From assembly GCA_003611805.1 (NCBI GenBank), contig RAYM01000051.1, forward strand, positions 1 to 37,959: 37,959 bases of DNA, read 5' to 3'. The notes beneath the pieces were generated by a model, which was not told where the DNA came from, ran no database searches, and worked only from the letters and a program-made list of their open reading frames with translations. This DNA is from a bacterium 1xD42-87 (GTDB taxonomy: Bacteria; Bacillota; Clostridia; Lachnospirales; Lachnospiraceae). Position numbers and translations under genes: made by a program. Position 1 is the first letter of the stretch; each line of letters begins with the position of its first letter. This document shows positions 7,393-15,420 of this stretch, piece after piece.

Positions 7393-9774
7393 ATGGCAAA
7401 AGTTTTATATCAGAATATTATTGGTATAGCTGTGCTGGGGTTGTTGCTCGCGGCATGTGGCGCTCCGGCTGGGAATGTGGACGGGAATCCCGACGGCGGA
7501 GAGAGTTTTGACGCCGGGGGTGGTTCCGATGTAGGAAAGTTTTTCTGGGAGAGTAATATTGGGGAAGGACAGAATAACGCTGAATCAAAGGAAGAACTGA
7601 AAGAATGGCAGGAGGAGCACGACAGTTGTGGGGTGCAGGAACTTAGCGGATATCTGTATAAATATACTCCCATAAGCCCTTATGCCAGTGCGGAAATTAC
7701 GATAAAGGATTATGAGGGGGAACAGCTGGAAACCGGGTGGGATGAGCCGCTGGCTTTTCGGTTCGCCGGAGAGGCGGATGTGACATGGCGGTTTTACCAT
7801 TCTCTTGCGGAAATGGACACGGCGTTAAATAAGGCGGTTATGCAGGAAATGGATGGGAACCCGCTTCATTTTCTGTACTATACCTTCCCCATGACAGAGA
7901 ATGACCATGCCCTCGATCTGTACAACAACCTGAAAAGAAGATTTGGTACAGAGGAACATCCATTGACAGCATGGGGTGTGGACAATGGGAAGATGTTTCA
8001 ATTCATACAGGAAACAAGGAAAGAGGAGGACGGCTATGAACTTATTTCTCTGCAAAGCCGGAGCTCGAAGGTCAATCTCTTTGTGAAAGACCGGTCGGCA
8101 TTTGGGCTTACCCTGTTGAATGCGCCGTCGGAAGGGGACGACGAAACTCTGGAATATGTGTTTAAAGACGTTTTTCAGCGCTACGGTGATTCGGGGAGCG
8201 GATGGGGGCTGGATGAGGAAAGCCTGTACTGGATTGATCATAACGAGCGGCTGACCGAACTGGAGGAGCCGAAGCGCAGCTTTCGGGAAGTCCGCGGAAT
8301 TGATGAGAATTGGGAAGACGAAGGGATCATGAGGTATTTTGGACTGCTCGTGGAGGCGGAATATGAGCTGCCGCTTACGGAGAGCGGCAGGATGCTGTCC
8401 TTGCACTTTTCGCTTGCGGAGGAAGATGGGGAAGAAGAGATTTCAGTTTCTGATTTTGTGGATGATTTCAGGAAAGATTACTTTACTTCTATTGCCAGTT
8501 CCCTGACAGAAAGCGAAGAAGGGACTTTCGGGGATGAAAAAGAAATGTCTGCGGAGGAAGCAGATACAGAATTTCGCTACTATCTCCTGAACGGTTTTTG
8601 TATGGACGAACCATACGATATGACGGTGACGGATATGGAAACCGGCGAAGTGCTGCAGGAGAGAAAGGTATCCTTAAGTATTGAACTGCCGGACACAATC
8701 ACCTATCCGGATTTAAATGGCGACGGTTACGCAGATATGCGGGTCGGCGCGCCGGTTCATATGAGTGGGGAAAAAGCGGAGGAGGAAGATTATACGCCGC
8801 CATCTTATCTGCTCTGGGATCCACAGACGGAGCAGTTTGCGCGCAAGACAGAAAAAGAGGTGGAAAACAGCAAACGGGCGGTGGCAAACGGTTTAACGGA
8901 GGAAGAACAGGAGGAGAAGACCAAGCGGGAAAGGAGCGATCCTTTTGTGCTGATTCAGGAATCGCCAGAGCCGGAAGAGTCGAAGGACTATATCAGACTT
9001 ACGGGCGAAAATATGCAGGAATATGAGGTGCAGAAAGGAGACAGTCTCTGGCGTATCAGCGAGCTTTTTTATGGAGACGGGTACAAGTGGACGACGATCG
9101 TGCGTGCCGAAGATGCGCCGAAGAACCCCGATTATCTGCTGGCAGGGGAGACGGTATTTGTGCCGGAGGTTTTCTACATTCGAAAGGACCCGTTTTCCAG
9201 AGGCGGTCTGCGCTCCGAGGGGAGCTTTCAGATTGAACAGCCGTTTGGGTTTACCTATTATTTTTTGAATGGGGATGTGAGTTACGCATGGTGGGAGGAA
9301 GAGAATCAGATACACAGCCTACCGGTGACGAATCCTGTGGGACAAAATCCATTCCATGAGCCGGAGGAATGGGAAGCGTTTCAGGCGGCGGCGATACGGT
9401 GCAGCGAAGAACTCTGTCCGGGAAGAGTGTCGAACCTCACATTTGAAAAGTACCATATGGAGGATGGCTGTGATCTGTACGGGTATATTTTCGAGTATGA
9501 TACGGGGGAAGAAATCCTGGAATACGTGGATTTCTTCAAGTTTGGCAAGGATAATATGTCGGAAGTAATCGGTGTGCGTGAGCAGGAGCCGAACACTGTG
9601 CTGGTGAATACTGTCCGTTATATGGCGGCAAGCTTCACTGATTACGGCGGTGAGCCGGGTATGGGATGGGGTGATGACGCAGGTCCTAACGTGGGTGCAG
9701 ACCAATGGGAGTATCCTTACCTTCACAATCTGTTTGAGGCGGCGAGGGAGCAGTTTCAGATTTCGGGGAAGTAG
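7393..9774 (+). CDS. Large LysM-domain lipoprotein
   Basis: The 793-residue protein begins at ATG 7393 (GGAAGG upstream; the in-frame TTG at 7378 is worse). A signal peptide ends in the lipobox LLAAC (Cys near residue 22), so it should be lipid-anchored outside the membrane. A Gly/Asp-rich linker follows. Residues about 60-400 form a large domain I do not recognise. Near residue 437 is YPDLNGDGYADMRVG, a calcium-binding FG-GAP-like loop, followed by SYLLWDPQTEQF. A LysM domain lies at about 543-592 (YEVQKGDSLWRISELFYGDG to LLAGETVFVP) and should bind peptidoglycan. The last 190 residues are acidic and unassigned. It stands alone, with no clear promoter seen. Confidence 0.75.
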   Translation: MAKVLYQNIIGIAVLGLLLAACGAPAGNVDGNPDGGESFDAGGGSDVGKFFWESNIGEGQNNAESKEELKEWQEEHDSCGVQELSGYLYKYTPISPYASAEITIKDYEGEQLETGWDEPLAFRFAGEADVTWRFYHSLAEMDTALNKAVMQEMDGNPLHFLYYTFPMTENDHALDLYNNLKRRFGTEEHPLTAWGVDNGKMFQFIQETRKEEDGYELISLQSRSSKVNLFVKDRSAFGLTLLNAPSEGDDETLEYVFKDVFQRYGDSGSGWGLDEESLYWIDHNERLTELEEPKRSFREVRGIDENWEDEGIMRYFGLLVEAEYELPLTESGRMLSLHFSLAEEDGEEEISVSDFVDDFRKDYFTSIASSLTESEEGTFGDEKEMSAEEADTEFRYYLLNGFCMDEPYDMTVTDMETGEVLQERKVSLSIELPDTITYPDLNGDGYADMRVGAPVHMSGEKAEEEDYTPPSYLLWDPQTEQFARKTEKEVENSKRAVANGLTEEEQEEKTKRERSDPFVLIQESPEPEESKDYIRLTGENMQEYEVQKGDSLWRISELFYGDGYKWTTIVRAEDAPKNPDYLLAGETVFVPEVFYIRKDPFSRGGLRSEGSFQIEQPFGFTYYFLNGDVSYAWWEEENQIHSLPVTNPVGQNPFHEPEEWEAFQAAAIRCSEELCPGRVSNLTFEKYHMEDGCDLYGYIFEYDTGEEILEYVDFFKFGKDNMSEVIGVREQEPNTVLVNTVRYMAASFTDYGGEPGMGWGDDAGPNVGADQWEYPYLHNLFEAAREQFQISGK

Positions 9775-9790
9775 TTGCTGGTTACATGAT

Positions 9791-9922
9791 ATGCGTGAAC
9801 GGGTGGACGCTTATGCGGGCAAAATTGAACAATATGCGTCAGCTGCATACAATTATGACTATAATAGAGAATATCCATTAATGGTGGCAAAAACTCCTGT
9901 GCCATATGGAAATAAAAAGTGA
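9791..9922 (+). other. Short tyrosine-rich reading frame, possible gene remnant
   Basis: A 43-codon frame (MRERVDAYAGKIEQYASAAY, later PLMVAKTPVPYGNKK) sits in the gap after the lipoprotein. It has protein-like composition but no ribosome binding site, and it overlaps the promoter of the next gene. It may be the tail of a lost gene. I do not recognise it. Confidence 0.25.
9825..9853 (+). promoter_or_regulatory. Promoter of the GmrSD-like gene
   Basis: TTGAAC (9825-9830), exactly 17 bases, then TACAAT (9848-9853). Transcription would start near 9860, about 80 bases ahead of the ATG at 9939. Confidence 0.65.
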
Positions 9923-9938
9923 CTTTTGGAGGAAAAGC

Positions 9939-12011
9939 ATGGATGCGAGAAAAGGCAACATCTATGAGATCTTAAATGGGAACAGACAATTTCTGATACC
10001 TGTCTACCAGCGTTATTATAGCTGGGATGTGGAACAGTGTAAGCGTCTCTGGAATGATATTGTCGAGATGCAGAAGAGGGGAAAAGAGGGGCATTTCGTA
10101 GGCTCTATTGTAAATATTGCAGAGCAGGCAATGCCCACCGGCGTCCAAAAATATATGATTATTGACGGGCAGCAGCGAATAACGACACTTTCATTACTAC
10201 TGATTGCTCTTCGTGATTATGCTGTCAAAAATCCTGGCGACACAACAATCAATGCCTGCCGTATTGATAATATGCTGTTGAAAAATGAGTATGAAATCGG
10301 GGATGAGCGGTACAAGCTGCTTTTGACGGAAACAGACAGAGACATTTTAAAGTGCCTTGTAGAAGAAAAGCCTATTTCGGATGATACAAGGTCGAAGCTG
10401 CTGGACAACTATAGATTCTTTGCAAGTAAAATTGCTGACAAAGAATTGCTGCCGGCAGAGATATATGAGTCTATCGGTAAATTACAGATTGTCAATATTA
10501 CACTTGACCGCTTAGTGGATGACGCGCAGGCTATTTTTGAGAGTCTAAATTCCACAGGTAAAGAGTTGTCAGAATCTGACTTAATCAGGAACTATGTTTT
10601 AATGGGATTGGAACCTGCTGAACAGACCTATGTTTACGAGCATCTTTGGCGCCCGATGGAATTGCTTTTTGTGTATGAGACGCAGGGCTTGGTTATGGAC
10701 AAGTTCTTTCGCGATTACTTAACAATGAAGACTACGCGCATACCGAAGCAAAATCGTATATATGAAGAATTTAAACTTTATCACTTAAATTGTGAATTTG
10801 GAACTGTTCGGGAATTATGTCAGGATTTGTTTACCTATGCCAATTATTATACGGATATGGCGTTTGGGAGAAATAATAACTCTATACTTAAGGCTCTTTA
10901 TGAGGATATGAATGATCTGCGCATGGAAGTATCTTATCCATTTTTACTCAAGGTACATAATGATTATGCTGAGGGTATGATTAAAGAAGATGGTTTGCAA
11001 CAGATTATTCGGCTTTGCATCAGTTATGTATTTCGCCGCAGTATTTGCGACATTCCGCCAAATTCTTTAAATAAAACTTTCGCGACTTTGAAAAACGAAA
11101 TCAGGTCGGATGACTATGTAAATTCTATTAAGGCATTCTTTATTATGCGTGATGATTATAAGGAATTTCCAAATGATGATAAATTCACGGCGGCATTTGT
11201 TTCGAAGGATATATATACGATGCGTTCCCGTAATTTTATTTTAAGTCATTTGGAGAATTATGGTAATAAAGCTCCGATTATCATAGAAAATTATACAATA
11301 GAGCATATCATGCCGCAGAATAGTAATCTGAGCCCGGAATGGCAGAAAATGCTTGGAACTAATTGGCGGGATGTACAGAAGACCTATCTGCATACAATAG
11401 GAAATTTGACTCTGACGGCATATAATTCCGAGATGAGTGACCATCCGTTTATGGTAAAAATGGACATGGAAGGCGGTTTTAAGGAGAGTGCGCTCCGATT
11501 GAATGCTTATGTAGTCAAAGTTACCGAATGGAATGAACAACGGATAAAAGAGCGTGCTCGTCTGCTGGCTGATAAAGCCAAACAGATATGGGCATTCCCA
11601 GATATGACTGTAGAGGAATTGGCTCCCTATCAAGTGGAGGAAAAACCTGCTGAGAGGTATAATCTTGAAACCTATGATACAAATGTATTCACCAAAACAC
11701 TGTTTGATGTTCTGGACCGCCGTATCCGAAATCTCTCGCCGTCGGTGAAACGAGAATTTAAAAAGCTGTATGTTGCTTATAAACTGGATACTAATTTTGT
11801 GGATATTGTTTTCCAGAAGCAACGCTTGCGAATTTCTATCAATATGAAGTTTTCGGAGGTTATTGATCCGAAAGGCATTTGTAGAGATATTACGGGTCTT
11901 GGTCGCTGGGGAAACGGGGATGTGGAATTGTACATGGAGCATACCGCAGATGTTGACCAGATTATGGACATAGTTGAACAATCATATCGTGTGCAAGCTG
12001 ATGAGGCGTAA
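9939..12011 (+). CDS. Single-chain GmrSD-type restriction enzyme (DUF262-DUF1524-DUF5655)
   Basis: The 690-residue protein starts at ATG 9939 (GGAGG 12 bases before). DUF262 covers about residues 8-220, with IPVYQRYYSW (20-29) and IIDGQQRITT (DGQQR near 76-80), the nucleotide-binding/hydrolysis site. DUF1524 follows, with an HNH-type nuclease motif YTIEHIMPQ (His456) and the NLTLTAYNSEMS block. A DUF5655 domain at about 580-685 closes the protein. This is the type IV restriction layout known from GmrSD, which cuts phage DNA with modified cytosines; target choice here is inferred. All key motifs are present, so this is the intact defence gene of the window. A methyltransferase stub lies just downstream. 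Confidence 0.85.
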   Translation: MDARKGNIYEILNGNRQFLIPVYQRYYSWDVEQCKRLWNDIVEMQKRGKEGHFVGSIVNIAEQAMPTGVQKYMIIDGQQRITTLSLLLIALRDYAVKNPGDTTINACRIDNMLLKNEYEIGDERYKLLLTETDRDILKCLVEEKPISDDTRSKLLDNYRFFASKIADKELLPAEIYESIGKLQIVNITLDRLVDDAQAIFESLNSTGKELSESDLIRNYVLMGLEPAEQTYVYEHLWRPMELLFVYETQGLVMDKFFRDYLTMKTTRIPKQNRIYEEFKLYHLNCEFGTVRELCQDLFTYANYYTDMAFGRNNNSILKALYEDMNDLRMEVSYPFLLKVHNDYAEGMIKEDGLQQIIRLCISYVFRRSICDIPPNSLNKTFATLKNEIRSDDYVNSIKAFFIMRDDYKEFPNDDKFTAAFVSKDIYTMRSRNFILSHLENYGNKAPIIIENYTIEHIMPQNSNLSPEWQKMLGTNWRDVQKTYLHTIGNLTLTAYNSEMSDHPFMVKMDMEGGFKESALRLNAYVVKVTEWNEQRIKERARLLADKAKQIWAFPDMTVEELAPYQVEEKPAERYNLETYDTNVFTKTLFDVLDRRIRNLSPSVKREFKKLYVAYKLDTNFVDIVFQKQRLRISINMKFSEVIDPKGICRDITGLGRWGNGDVELYMEHTADVDQIMDIVEQSYRVQADEA

Positions 12012-12026
12012 CAGGAGTAAAACCAA

Positions 12027-12119
12027 ATGAACATAGAAGAACAATTCAACTTAATCGCCCAAGAATACGACGCCAACCGCAGCGATGTTTTAGCAAAACG
12101 CGCCGGGCGGTACGCGTGA
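12027..12119 (+). pseudogene. SAM methyltransferase N-terminal stub
   Basis: ATG 12027 follows GGAG and opens MNIEEQFNLIAQEYDANR, the way many class I SAM-dependent methyltransferases start. Past Arg18 the sequence turns to unrelated residues and stops at 12117. The SAM-binding motif (xExGxGxG) is absent, so only the first 18 residues survive. Confidence 0.55.
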
Positions 12120-12123
12120 GGGG

Positions 12124-12477
12124 ATGGAAAGAAATATGAAATTGATATTGGATCGCATGGATGAGCTGATAGCTTCTGTAGGATATTGTGCCGAAAGAAA
12201 ATATGAAAATGAAGTTCTGAATACGATATATAACTATTGTTTCGCATTTTTTACAAAAGAAGCCGAAGTTATAACGCTTACAGGAAAACCTCTTGAGGTA
12301 GTCTTATATAGCAAATATTATTGGCTTATGCGGTATGTGAAAAAATATAATGAAGTAAATGGATATGATGCGGGTATGGAGCAGCAGCAATTTAAGCTGA
12401 TTGAGGAATTGGAGCAGAGGCTTGGAGATGTTGATTGGGACTTGCTTCAAAGAATAGATGATGATATGGTGAAATGA
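12124..12477 (+). CDS. Uncharacterised 117-residue protein
   Basis: A charged, probably all-helical cytoplasmic protein without a signal peptide or motif that I know. Aromatic residues cluster at about 36-45 (YNYCFAFFT) and 63-72 (YSKYYWLMRY), and the C-terminus is acidic (QRIDDDMVK). ATG 12124 abuts GAGGGG; a second ATG at 12136 has GGAAAG four bases upstream and could be the real start. It ends 19 bases before the next gene, whose ribosome binding site is in between, so both may share a transcript starting at the GmrSD promoter. Confidence 0.55.
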   Translation: MERNMKLILDRMDELIASVGYCAERKYENEVLNTIYNYCFAFFTKEAEVITLTGKPLEVVLYSKYYWLMRYVKKYNEVNGYDAGMEQQQFKLIEELEQRLGDVDWDLLQRIDDDMVK

Positions 12478-12496
12478 AAAGAGGGAGGAATTGAAA

Positions 12497-13141
12497 ATGA
12501 CTTTATCCAACATCACAGTCAACACCCAGAGCAGCATCCGCATCGAGGGCTCGAAAATCTTATACTTTGACCCGTACCAAATTTCGAACGCCGCCCACGA
12601 CGCGGACCTGATCTTTATCACCCACGATCACTACGACCATTTTGAGCCGGAGTCCATTGCGAAGCTGAGGAAGGCGGAGACGCTTCTTGTTGCGCCGGAA
12701 TCCATGAAAAAGAAGACACTTTCCAAGTCGGGCATTGCCGAGGAAAACTGTCTGTTCTATCGACCGGGGGAATCCCATGAGGCGGGCGGGGTCGCGATTG
12801 AGACAATCCCGGCTTACAATAAGCTGAAACCTTTTCACCCGAAGGGAAAGAAGTGGCAGGGATATGTGGTGACGACGGACGACACCCGCTACTATGTGTC
12901 CGGCGATACGGATGTGAATGAGGATATCAGAAAGGTGCGCTGTGATGTGGCGTTGATTCCGATCGGGGGATTTTACACGATGGACCGGAAACAGGCGGTG
13001 GAGTACATCGTGCAGTTAAAGCCGAAAGCGGTGATTCCGACGCATTACGGCAGCATTGTGGGAAATAAAACCGACGGGCAGAAGTTCCGGAAGATGGTGG
13101 AAGGTCTGGACAGCAATATTCAGGTGGAGCTAAAGCTGTAA
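12497..13141 (+). CDS. Metallo-beta-lactamase fold hydrolase (UlaG-like)
   Basis: 214 residues. The metal site is clear: THDHYDHF near residues 41-48 (HxHxDH pattern), SGDTDV near 137 with the bridging Asp, and PTHYGS near 180 with the last His. Compact members of this kind are annotated as UlaG-like or L-ascorbate-6-phosphate lactonase-like enzymes, often with unknown substrate. ATG 12497 is chosen over TTG 12491 because GGAGG (12484-12488) is eight bases away. It is cytoplasmic. Base composition here is back to that of the chromosomal core. Confidence 0.85.
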   Translation: MTLSNITVNTQSSIRIEGSKILYFDPYQISNAAHDADLIFITHDHYDHFEPESIAKLRKAETLLVAPESMKKKTLSKSGIAEENCLFYRPGESHEAGGVAIETIPAYNKLKPFHPKGKKWQGYVVTTDDTRYYVSGDTDVNEDIRKVRCDVALIPIGGFYTMDRKQAVEYIVQLKPKAVIPTHYGSIVGNKTDGQKFRKMVEGLDSNIQVELKL

Positions 13142-13194
13142 GAAAGCCAAGGATATCGCTGCGTGTGTTTTTCCTTAAGTTAATGGAAAGTATG

Positions 13195-13226
13195 GCTGGG
13201 GAAGGCGTTATGCAAGTCTCCCCAGC
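13195..13226. terminator. Hairpin between convergent genes
   Basis: GCTGGGGA (13195-13202) pairs with TCCCCAGC (13219-13226) across a 16-base loop that contains the ktrA stop. There is no long T run, so its strength as terminator is uncertain. Confidence 0.4.
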
Positions 13227-13858
13227 TTTGCCGTATCGGCGATCACAATCATTTTCATGGACGGCTGTAAAGGCATTTCGGGGTCGATATCAATACGGAC
13301 GTTTTTGCCCTCAACGATTGCCACCACGTTGATTGAGTATTTTTTTCTAAGGTTTAATTCAATCAGGGTCTTTCCTGTCCATTCCGGCTTGACGGGCAGC
13401 TCAACCAGAGAGATGTCTTTGGAGAGTTCCATGATATCAACAAACCCGGAGCTTAAAAGGTTTTTGGCAAGGCGGATGCCGGATTCGCTCTCGGGAAATA
13501 CGACCCGGTCTGCGCCCACTTTGTGCAGAATTTTGCGATCCAGATCGGTGGCGCATTTGGCGATCACGGTTTTCACGCCGATTTCCTTGCAGAGCATGGT
13601 TGCCATGACGCTTGCCTTGAGATTGCTTGCCATGGCAATGATGACAACGTCGATATTGGCGATGCCGAGCTGCCTGACGACTTCCGCCTCGGTGATGTCC
13701 GCGCATTTGCAGATGGGGATTTCGGCGATGGCGGCATTGACCAGTTCCTCGTCCAGATCCACGGCAAGCACTTCCGCGCCGTTTCCTACAAGCTCTTTCG
13801 CTACGGCAAGACCGTATCTGCCGAGACCGAATACCGCATAAGATTGTTGAATGCCCAT
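13208..13858 (-). CDS. ktrA: K+ uptake regulatory subunit KtrA (RCK protein)
   Basis: 216 residues, the normal size for KtrA. The RCK_N Rossmann domain begins SYAVFGLGRYGLAVAKEL (GxGxxG) with an acidic residue at strand 2 (VLAVDLDEE) that favours NAD/ATP-type nucleotides. The RCK_C domain (about 140-216, with WTGKTLIELNLR) is the usual site for c-di-AMP or small ligands. KtrA rings gate the membrane subunit KtrB. The start is set at 13858 by AAAGGAA and the domain border; the frame extends to 14011 only as a read-back over ktrB. It lies 17 bases downstream of ktrB in one operon. Confidence 0.9.
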   Translation of the reverse strand: MGIQQSYAVFGLGRYGLAVAKELVGNGAEVLAVDLDEELVNAAIAEIPICKCADITEAEVVRQLGIANIDVVIIAMASNLKASVMATMLCKEIGVKTVIAKCATDLDRKILHKVGADRVVFPESESGIRLAKNLLSSGFVDIMELSKDISLVELPVKPEWTGKTLIELNLRKKYSINVVAIVEGKNVRIDIDPEMPLQPSMKMIVIADTAKLGRLA

Positions 13859-13875
13859 AAGATAATTTTCCTTTC

Positions 13876-15237
13876 TCAGCCCACGCTTATATCTTCGGTG
13901 GGATTCTTGATGATATTTTTCGTTTCCTTCTTTGTGTTCAGCGCGATCATAAGGGAGATCGGACCGACTCTGCCGAGATACATGGTTATGATGATAATGA
14001 TTCTGCCCCATAGATTCAGCTCGGATGTCAGGCTTCTCGTCAGACCTACCGTGGCGGCGGCGCTGACGGTTTCATATACGATGTCAAGGGCATCCGCGTC
14101 GGTGACAGCCGACAGGAGAAGGGTTGCCGTAAACAGGATAATAAACGCCATACTCACCACTGCAACCGCTTTGCTGACTGCGTGTTTCGGAATGGTGCGG
14201 TGAAAGAGCTCCGCTTCGGCATGTGCTTTCATTGTGGCAAATGCCGAGGTAATCAGTACCGCGAAGGTTACCGTCTTAATGCCGCCTGCGGTGCCGACCG
14301 GCGATCCGCCGATGAACATCAAGAGCAGGGAAGCGATGGCGGAAGCGTTCGTCAGGTCCTCCTGCGGGATGGTTGCGAAGCCTGCGGTTCTTGTGGTTAC
14401 AGACTGGAACAGGGAAGCCTGCAGCTTGTCAATAAAAGAAAAACTGCCTATCGTCAGCGGATTGTTATATTCAAAAACAAATATAGCAGCCGTTCCGGCA
14501 AGGATAAGGATTCCTGTGACGGAGAGGGCAATTTTGCTGTGAAAGGTCAGATTGGTGAAGCATCTGAGACGCTGCCGCCGTATATTTTTCAGTGCGCCCA
14601 CGAGATCCCACCAGACAATGTAACCGATACCGCCGAAAACGATCAGCAGAATGGTCACGAGATTGATAACGGGGTTATGGACATAGGCGTACAGGCTGTT
14701 TTCCGATATCACGTCCATACCAGCATTGCAGAAAGCGGAGACGGCGTTAAACAGGGAAATCCAGACACCTTTTACGCCAAATTCGGGGATAAACACCGTC
14801 ATATACAAAAGCGCGCCGATTCCTTCGATCAAAAACGTTCCGGCAATCACTTTTCGGATAAATTTAACCATGCCGGACAGGGTATTTAAGTTGAAAGCGT
14901 CCTGAATAAGCATCCTGTCCCGGATACCGATTCTGCGGTGCAGGCTGATCATCAGACCGGACATGATGGTGACGACGCCGAGCCCGCCGATCTGTATGAG
15001 AAAGAGAATGACGATCTGTCCGAACAGACTCCAAGTCGAAAAGGTGGGAACGGTCACAAGGCCCGTCACACAGATGGAGGTGGTCGCCGTAAATAGCGCG
15101 TCTATATAGGGTACGGCTATGCCGTCTGCGGAACTGACCGGCAGGGCCAGCAGCGCGCTTCCGAAAAGAATTGCCAGCAAAAAGCTGAGCAGGATTGTCT
15201 GTGTTGTGGATAAATTGATGCAAAACTTCTTTTTCAT
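13876..15237 (-). CDS. ktrB: K+ uptake channel subunit KtrB/TrkH
   Basis: 453 residues with the four pseudo-repeats of the SKT family. The filter loops are visible: TTSICVTGL, NAVSAFCNAGMD, SVTTRTAGF and SAAATVGL, each with the filter glycine, followed by GPISLMIAL. The length fits KtrB. It moves K+ (often Na+-assisted) into the cell with KtrA. ATG at 15237 follows GAAAGGCTTTCCC. A promoter at 15305-15333 would give a leader of about 60 bases, too short for a ydaO-type c-di-AMP riboswitch. Confidence 0.92.
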   Translation of the reverse strand: MKKKFCINLSTTQTILLSFLLAILFGSALLALPVSSADGIAVPYIDALFTATTSICVTGLVTVPTFSTWSLFGQIVILFLIQIGGLGVVTIMSGLMISLHRRIGIRDRMLIQDAFNLNTLSGMVKFIRKVIAGTFLIEGIGALLYMTVFIPEFGVKGVWISLFNAVSAFCNAGMDVISENSLYAYVHNPVINLVTILLIVFGGIGYIVWWDLVGALKNIRRQRLRCFTNLTFHSKIALSVTGILILAGTAAIFVFEYNNPLTIGSFSFIDKLQASLFQSVTTRTAGFATIPQEDLTNASAIASLLLMFIGGSPVGTAGGIKTVTFAVLITSAFATMKAHAEAELFHRTIPKHAVSKAVAVVSMAFIILFTATLLLSAVTDADALDIVYETVSAAATVGLTRSLTSELNLWGRIIIIITMYLGRVGPISLMIALNTKKETKNIIKNPTEDISVG

Positions 15238-15304
15238 GGGAAAGCCTTTCTGTCAGCACATAACAGCTCACCCTTAGGATTCACTGTCACGTACACACAG
15301 ATAT

Positions 15305-15333
15305 AGTTTACGACGTATTTTATACAATTTCAA
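15305..15333 (-). promoter_or_regulatory. Promoter of ktrB-ktrA
   Basis: On the minus strand TTGAAA (15328-15333), 17 bases, TAAACT (15305-15310). It faces ktrB, whose ATG is at 15237. Confidence 0.65.
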
Positions 15334-15363
15334 GGGAATGTATAAAACTCGCCATGCATGGAA

Positions 15364-15392
15364 TTGACGACCAATGGTCGAAGTGCTATATT
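15364..15392 (+). promoter_or_regulatory. MMPL operon promoter with palindromic operator
   Basis: TTGACG (15364-15369), 17 bases, TATATT (15387-15392). A perfect inverted repeat CGACCA-A-TGGTCG (15368-15380) overlaps the -35 and the spacer. This is the usual place for a repressor such as a TetR-type protein; no such regulator gene is next to it. Because the promoter covers the frame upstream, the MMPL start must lie at 15421. Confidence 0.75.
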
Positions 15393-15420
15393 TCCCATTG
15401 AAAGAAAGAGGTGTTGTTCT

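Noticed and set aside
13859..14011. N-terminal extension of KtrA
   Set aside because: His/Arg-rich read-back over the end of ktrB; the RCK fold and ribosome binding site start at 13858.
15238..15304. c-di-AMP riboswitch before ktrB
   Set aside because: The leader from the promoter is only about 60 bases, too short for the ydaO class, and no matching core is seen.
15358..15420. Earlier ATG for the MMPL gene
   Set aside because: The -35 and -10 boxes lie inside this stretch, so it would not be transcribed; GAGGTG supports 15421.
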